DNA of 38,156 bases from NCBI GenBank assembly GCA_029257405.1, contig JARIBO010000019.1, forward strand, positions 1 through 38,156, in the 5' to 3' direction. This DNA is from Caryophanales bacterium (lineage in GTDB: Bacteria > Bacillota > Bacilli > Bacillales > Amphibacillaceae). Positions 34,348 through 38,156 of this stretch are shown in pieces; the stretch's first letter is position 1; the number at the start of each line of letters is the position of its first letter. Made by a program: the position numbers and the translations under genes. The notes beneath the pieces were generated by a model, which saw nothing but the letters and a program-made list of their open reading frames with translations, ran no database searches and was not told the origin of the DNA.

Positions 34348-34905
34348 TTAATACAACCCATTTTCATATTCATATCGCAAAACCTCTTTAAAATACTCCG
34401 ATAAAGCTCCATTTCCTTGGAATTTATTTTTAAGACCAACTTGAAGCTTTTGAATTACATCATTATATTGTTTTTCGTCTGAATTTGAAAAAGATGCTAA
34501 GTAAGAATATTTATACACTGGTTCACCTGGACAAATTTCATAAGCACGCTTTAACATGGAAAAACCTTTTTCTTCCCAATAATCAAATTCACCAAAATAA
34601 TATGGGAATAATGAAATCATATAACCAAAAGACCATAAAAAGACCTCATTTGCTCCAAAATTAGCCAACCCAAAATCTGTAACCTGATGTAGTATAGTCT
34701 CTAATTCATCAAAATCTACATCCTCTTCCTGAATATTTAATGGTCCCTCTTCTACTAGAACATACCAACAAAGAAAGCCAAGACGAATAACAGTTTTTAA
34801 ATCATTAGGATTTTGATTCCAGTTTTCTATCAAAAGTGATTTTGCTTCATTCCACTCACCTTTATTTTCTAATGTATCAACTTCAACCCAACGCCAGTCA
34901 ATCAT
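34348..34905 (-). CDS. Helical (TPR-like) hypothetical protein
   Basis: 185 residues, acidic, no signal or membrane helix. Paired helices rich in aromatic and Leu residues recur: WRWVEVDTLENKGEWNEAKS, then DLKTVIRLGFLCWYVLVEEG, then GFSMLKRAYEICPGEPVYKY. The spacing of Trp, Gly and Ala resembles TPR/Sel1-type repeats but no exact repeat is present. GAGGTG sits about 9 bases before the ATG. It is the only leftward gene in the accessory segment. Proteins of this size and look are found as immunity partners of polymorphic toxins, but no toxin gene is seen here, so that is speculation. Confidence 0.6.
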   Translation of the reverse strand: MIDWRWVEVDTLENKGEWNEAKSLLIENWNQNPNDLKTVIRLGFLCWYVLVEEGPLNIQEEDVDFDELETILHQVTDFGLANFGANEVFLWSFGYMISLFPYYFGEFDYWEEKGFSMLKRAYEICPGEPVYKYSYLASFSNSDEKQYNDVIQKLQVGLKNKFQGNGALSEYFKEVLRYEYENGLY

Positions 34906-35351
34906 TGAGAGTACACCTCACATCCTAAATGCTGACTCTACATTTCAAAGCAATCATCTCTTTCTCTATTTAGATCTTGTTGAATTTAATTATATCGCTC
35001 GTTTGTTGAATTAAAATTTTAAAACATATTAAGTTAATAATATCATAGTAGACACATTACCACCAATGTAATAACTGAAAATACGTATTAAAAAAGTTAT
35101 TAAAAAAGTTATTAAAAAATAAAAGTACAATAGATTTAATTCAATGAAAATCCTAGCACTTTTATCCTATTGTCACTGATTAATTAACATAGATACTTTC
35201 ATTCATTTCAAAATCTATCTAATCCCTAATTCCTTCTAGTGAGTTAGGGGATTTTTGTGTTTACAATTTTTACTTACTTGTTTTTCAAACATATATTATT
35301 CGTTTGATAGAAGCCATAGAATTTTATAACAAATCACATGGAGGAATATAT
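34906..35351. other. Intergenic stretch of the accessory segment: repeats and a lone terminator
   Basis: No gene seen. A direct repeat TTGTTGAATT lies at 34977-34986 and 35003-35012. Three 12-base units close to GTTATTAAAAAA run from 35084 to 35119. A rightward terminator, AATCCC.TAA with TTAG.GGGATT and T-run, is at 35221-35256 without a recognisable gene before it, so it may end a small RNA or mark a lost gene. Confidence 0.45.
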
Positions 35352-35435
35352 ATGAAGAATAAAGACAAGTTGTACGATCAAGAAGATAGTAATCAAACAG
35401 AGAAGGGAAATGTACCAGCTAAGAGGGTTAAATGA
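35352..35435 (+). CDS. 27-residue hydrophilic peptide, possible small gene
   Basis: GGAGG (35340-35344) is 7 bases before ATG; the peptide starts MKNKDKLYDQEDSNQTEKGN and ends in AKRVK. Highly charged, no hydrophobic segment. It ends 24 bases before the -35 of the G5 protein promoter. Could be a real small protein, a leader, or the truncated front of a lost gene. Confidence 0.4.
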   Translation: MKNKDKLYDQEDSNQTEKGNVPAKRVK

Positions 35436-35458
35436 CTAATAAATTACTTTTTTAAAAA

Positions 35459-35487
35459 TTGTTATAAATGTAAAATCATGGTAATAT
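35459..35487 (+). promoter_or_regulatory. Promoter of the G5 surface protein gene
   Basis: TTGTTA (35459-35464), exactly 17 bp, TAATAT (35482-35487) preceded by TGG, an extended -10. Confidence 0.65.
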
Positions 35488-35527
35488 TAAATTGTCTATA
35501 AAAATATTTAAACAAGGAGGAGTTTAA

Positions 35528-37144
35528 TTGAAAAGAATTTTATCAGTAAAAAGTATCATTGGATTTGCTCTATTTGCATTTATATTTTCTTTTACAATGT
35601 TTGCAACGGTTACTAGCGCAGATGCTGCAAGTAGTACAGCCAATGTAACTCATGTTGAAGTCGACGGCCATGGAAATGGGCTTGGAACACTTAAAGAAGA
35701 GAGTTTTTCATATCCTATAGGTACTAGTTATAAAAGTTATATGACGCGTTTTGATGGGTATCAAATAAGTGGAATAAGTGAATCTAGTATTAGTGTTGGT
35801 GGACGTGAGAGAGTGGTCGCAAAAATCGAATGGCAAAAAGTAGAAACAAAAGAAGAACAAAAAACAGAAGAAATTCCTTATGAAACAACAGAGAAAGAAG
35901 ATCATACTCTAGATGAAGGTAAAACAGTAGTAGAACAAGAAGGTGTAGTTGGAGAAAAAACGGTTACTTACGAAGTCAATTACATAGGTGGTATTGAGCG
36001 TAACCGTTCTATACTCTCAGAAAATATTACTGTAGAACCAACAAATGAAATAGTTCGAGTTGGGACGAAAGTAACAGAAGAAATAGAAGAACAAGAAACA
36101 GAAAAAGTCCCTTACGAAACAATAGAAAAGAAAGATCCTACTCTAGATGAAGGTAAAACAGTAGTAGATCAAGCAGGTGAAGCTGGAGAAAAGACAATTA
36201 CTTATAAGGTTACTTATGTAAATGGTGAAGAAGTAAATAGAGAAGTAGTCTCAGAAGAAGTAACAGTTGATCCAATAGATGAAATAATCTTAGTTGGTAC
36301 AAAAGTAACAGAACTAAAAGAAGAGCAAGAAACGAAAGAAATTCCATACGAAACAATAGAGAAAGAAGATTCTAATATAGAGTATGGTAAAACAGTAGTA
36401 GATCAAGCAGGTGAAGCTGGAGAAAAGACAATTACTTATAAGGTTACTTATGTAAATGGTGAAGAAGTAAAGAGGGAAGTAGTCTCAGAAGAAGTAACAG
36501 TTGATTCAGTAGACGAAATAATCCTAATTGGTACTAAAGGATTAGAATTAAAAGAAGAACAAGAAACAAAAGAAATTTCATATGAAACAATAGAAAAAAA
36601 GGATCCTACTTTAGAGAAGGGTGAAAAAGTAGTAGACCAAGTAGGCGTAGTTGGAGAAAAGACAATTACTTATAAGATTACTTATGTAAATGGTGAAGAA
36701 GTAGATAGAGAAATTGTTGGAGAAGAAATAACACTTGAACCTAAAGAAGAAATAATAAGAATAGGTACAAAAGTAATTGAATCAGAAGAGGATACTGAAA
36801 CTGGAAACGGTGAATCAGAAGGATCAGAAGAGGATACTGAAACTGGAAACGGTGAATCAGAAGGATCAAAAGAGGACACTGAAACTGGAAACGGTGGATC
36901 AGAAGGATCAGAAGAAGACGAAGAAGATAGTGATTTAATTGGAGCTGTTGTAGGTACAGGCGCTGATAAAGGAGAAGGTACACCTACTAGTGTTGAAGAA
37001 GATACTAGTAATGCGAATGAAAGTAATCAATTACCAAATACAGCAACATCAATATTTAATTGGTTGATAGGTGGATTCATAGCTCTAATTTTAGGTGTAG
37101 TTGGGATATTTACAGTGAGAAAAAGAACTGTGAAAATACAATAA
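35528..37144 (+). CDS. LPXTG-type cell-wall protein with four G5 repeats
   Basis: 538 residues. A signal peptide (about 1-34, core IIGFALFAFIFSF, cut near ADAASS) is followed by a small beta domain reminiscent of MucBP (about 38-104). Then come four G5 repeats (about 102-180, 181-258, 259-336, 337-414), each ending in (V/I)GT at exactly 78-residue steps. A Ser/Glu/Gly linker follows with three 14-residue EEDTETGNGESEGS units, then the sorting signal LPNTA (502-506), a hydrophobic helix and RKRTVKIQ. G5 domains in Aap/SasG bind zinc and GlcNAc polymers and build rod-like fibres for adhesion and biofilm; that role is inferred. TTG start, AAGGAGGAG 4-5 bases upstream. No sortase gene is in the window; LPNTA instead of LPXTG suggests a class D-like sortase. 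Confidence 0.85.
   Translation: MKRILSVKSIIGFALFAFIFSFTMFATVTSADAASSTANVTHVEVDGHGNGLGTLKEESFSYPIGTSYKSYMTRFDGYQISGISESSISVGGRERVVAKIEWQKVETKEEQKTEEIPYETTEKEDHTLDEGKTVVEQEGVVGEKTVTYEVNYIGGIERNRSILSENITVEPTNEIVRVGTKVTEEIEEQETEKVPYETIEKKDPTLDEGKTVVDQAGEAGEKTITYKVTYVNGEEVNREVVSEEVTVDPIDEIILVGTKVTELKEEQETKEIPYETIEKEDSNIEYGKTVVDQAGEAGEKTITYKVTYVNGEEVKREVVSEEVTVDSVDEIILIGTKGLELKEEQETKEISYETIEKKDPTLEKGEKVVDQVGVVGEKTITYKITYVNGEEVDREIVGEEITLEPKEEIIRIGTKVIESEEDTETGNGESEGSEEDTETGNGESEGSKEDTETGNGGSEGSEEDEEDSDLIGAVVGTGADKGEGTPTSVEEDTSNANESNQLPNTATSIFNWLIGGFIALILGVVGIFTVRKRTVKIQ
36152..36505 (+). repeat. Near-identical DNA copies within G5 repeats 2 and 3
   Basis: The 86 bases 36152-36237 are identical to 36386-36471, a 234-bp offset equal to one G5 unit, and similarity continues to 36505. 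This marks a recent duplication or gene conversion between repeats. Confidence 0.9.
36785..36910 (+). repeat. Three 42-bp tandem repeats in the linker
   Basis: Units begin at 36785, 36827 and 36869 with GAAGAGGATACTGAAACTGG or close variants and encode the acidic 14-residue linker motif. Confidence 0.9.
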
Positions 37145-37166
37145 GCTTAATAATACATTAATAAAA

Positions 37167-37209
37167 TAAAAAGAAATTCAGTATAGAACTGGATTTCTTT
37201 TTTTTTTTT
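37167..37209 (+). terminator. Terminator after the G5 protein gene
   Basis: AAAGAAATTCAG (37170-37181) pairs with CTGGATTTCTTT (37189-37200, one G-T pair), then a long T-run. Confidence 0.92.
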
Positions 37210-37361
37210 ATATTTACTTAATGTTAAAAGAATTTTAACAGATTAGAATTAAGCATTTTGTGATTTAAAATTCAATAGTAAGATTTTGTAGACTTACTAT
37301 TGGTAATCTATGTTAGATGATTGATTTAAAAATGAATCTAATAAAAATTAGGAGGTATAAT

Positions 37362-37565
37362 ATGGCTTATGAAATTTATATTAAAAGTAAATTCGATGGC
37401 AGTCTCGCTGAAACTGATGGTGAAGTGTATGATAGTAAAGAAGACGCAGAAGATGCTTTAGATGATGTTATTAATAATTTTATGACAGGAGCTGAGGTCC
37501 TTGAATTATCAGGAAGAGACTTTAGTGATCCAGATAATTATACATTTAAAATAAAAAAAGTTTAA
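37362..37565 (+). CDS. Small acidic hypothetical protein
   Basis: 67 residues from the ATG at 37362 (AGGAGG at 37350-37355, 6 bases); an earlier ATG at 37317 has no ribosome binding site. Sequence: MAYEIYIKSKFDGSLAETDG, then a helix VYDSKEDAEDALDDVINNFM, and FSDPDNYTFKIKKV at the end: strand-helix-strand, strongly acidic, no membrane segment. No family recognised. Last gene inside the putative island. Size and charge would fit a DNA-mimic, anti-repressor or antitoxin, but nothing proves it. Confidence 0.65.
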   Translation: MAYEIYIKSKFDGSLAETDGEVYDSKEDAEDALDDVINNFMTGAEVLELSGRDFSDPDNYTFKIKKV

Positions 37566-37616
37566 CTATTTATCATAACATTTATAGTCTTAAAATAGCA
37601 AAGAATAATCTGTTTT

Positions 37617-37638
37617 CCCCTGCCGTTCACCCTGCCGA
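37617..37638 (+). repeat. Right subterminal repeat with paired CCCTGC boxes
   Basis: CCCTGCCG starts at 37618 and again at 37630, the same 12-bp period as at 34244-34265, with ACCCTGCCGA in common. It lies 47 bp inside the right att-like site. Confidence 0.55.
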
Positions 37639-37675
37639 TTATTTCAAAAACTTGTTATATCAATGGTTAAGCGGT

Positions 37676-37699
37676 CCAATTACACATTGAGTGGGAATA
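37676..37699 (+). repeat. Right att-like site, copy of the guaA 3' end
   Basis: CCAATTACACATTGAGTGGGAATA: the core (37686-37699) equals the guaA end, and the eight bases before it match with one substitution and a small indel. Direct orientation relative to 34133-34155. Confidence 0.6.
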
Positions 37700-37744
37700 A
37701 TTTAAATAGTGTATTCAGTTATTCTGATTGTCTCATATTAATTT

Positions 37745-37768
37745 AAATGGAGCCTGATGTCTCCATTT
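37745..37768. terminator. Hairpin just beyond the right att-like site
   Basis: AAATGGAG (37745-37752), eight-base loop, CTCCATTT (37761-37768), with no T-run. It lies 45 bp past the repeated guaA end, where the original guaA terminator would be expected. Confidence 0.4.
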
Positions 37769-37867
37769 ACTTGTATTATCCTAGATAAATCAGTTAAAGT
37801 GTACTCAATTTGTATTTTGCTTTTATATAATTATAGAAACTTTATCAGAGTATTTGAATGACAATTA

Positions 37868-37914
37868 AATATGCACTAAGTCTGATTTACTTTTGACTTA
37901 GTGCATATTTTTTT
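37868..37914. terminator. Strong bidirectional terminator in the right flank
   Basis: AATATGCACTAAGTC (37868-37882) pairs with GACTTAGTGCATATT (37895-37909), then T-run to 37914. The closest possible coding end is the leftward remnant at 37933. Confidence 0.85.
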
Positions 37915-37932
37915 CTTGTTTTTTTTAAAAGG

Positions 37933-38055
37933 TCACTTAAGCACAATATGTTCATCTGACTTTGCAAATAGAGAATATCCTTTATTGACTTTAATTTTAC
38001 TTCCATTTAATTCAAGTATTCTCTTTAAAACTATTATTCGTAAATTGTATTCTAT
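37933..38055 (-). pseudogene. Possible 3' remnant of a leftward gene
   Basis: Forty open codons without a start, ending in TGA at 37933-37935, about 20 bases before the strong terminator. The reading (LELNGSKIKVNKGYSLFAKS, then DEHIVLK) looks protein-like and mixes charged and hydrophobic residues, but an in-frame TAA lies just upstream. No family recognised. The rest of 37700-38156 shows no gene. Confidence 0.25.
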
Positions 38056-38156
38056 TTACCGTTTTTATAACACCCACAACCTGTAATACGTTATTGCTAG
38101 TTACTTGAGACTTGTTTGTATATAGGTCTGATTGTATAATTATAATAAGATTTGGT

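Noticed and set aside
35144-35179. Eleven-codon ORF (MKILALLSYCH)
   Set aside because: No ribosome binding site and too short to support as a gene or type I toxin.
36152-36910. Regularly spaced repeats as a CRISPR array
   Set aside because: The repeats are in frame inside one coding sequence, 234 or 42 bp long, without spacer structure.
36682-36983. Open frames on the minus strand within the G5 protein gene, with Ser/Asp or Leu/Ile repeats
   Set aside because: They mirror the 42-bp tandem repeats of the real gene, lack ribosome binding sites, and have composition dictated by the sense strand.

Overview
The window reads as chromosome of a low-GC Gram-positive coccus or rod, most likely a member of the Staphylococcaceae outside the well-known Staphylococcus species. 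The grounds are the AT-rich sequence, strong AGGAGG ribosome binding sites with frequent TTG/GTG starts, and the gene block acpS-alr-mazE-mazF-rsbU-rsbV-rsbW-sigB-tex, which is the staphylococcal arrangement of the general stress locus. The taxon is an inference from gene order and similarity recalled by eye; no search was run.

Layout. (1) 28-4314: a GABA catabolism set, gabD and gabT convergent on a shared terminator, with a GabR/MocR regulator divergent from gabT. (2) 4380-8304: a PCMT-like methyltransferase with a 52-residue membrane protein, the bifunctional NAD(P)HX repair enzyme, CtaG and a rhomboid protease. (3) 8393-15622: acpS-alr, the MazEF toxin-antitoxin pair, rsbUVW-sigB with a textbook sigma-B promoter before rsbV, then tex. 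(4) 15660-23266: catalase with a PerR-like box over its promoter, a DUF368 undecaprenyl-phosphate translocase (PopT family), a glyoxalase-like protein, an Est30-type hydrolase, an EamA transporter, the DEAD-box helicase cshA with a long structured leader, and a methyltransferase. (5) 23552-32545: a DUF3006-like protein, a MATE transporter, a beta-lactamase-fold serine hydrolase with a Gre-like protein, cysK, an SsuBCA-type ABC transporter (probably organosulfur uptake) and an amidase. (6) 32624-37699: guaA followed by a short accessory segment. (7) 37700-38156: flank with a displaced-looking hairpin, a strong terminator and a possible gene remnant.

Most interesting region. The last bases of guaA (CCAA.TAC..ATTGAGTGGGAATA) recur in direct orientation about 3.5 kb downstream, and inside each copy lies a 22-bp GC-rich repeat made of two CCCTGC boxes 12 bp apart. 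This looks like a small or decayed integrative element at the known guaA 3'-end hotspot. It carries a helical-repeat protein, a G5-repeat cell-wall protein with an LPNTA sortase signal, a 27-residue ORF and a 67-residue acidic protein, but no recognisable integrase. The adjacent GuaA itself is odd: its glutaminase domain keeps the nucleophile Cys83 but has Tyr169 where the catalytic His of FHPE normally sits.

No rRNA, tRNA, complete insertion sequence or CRISPR array was recognised.
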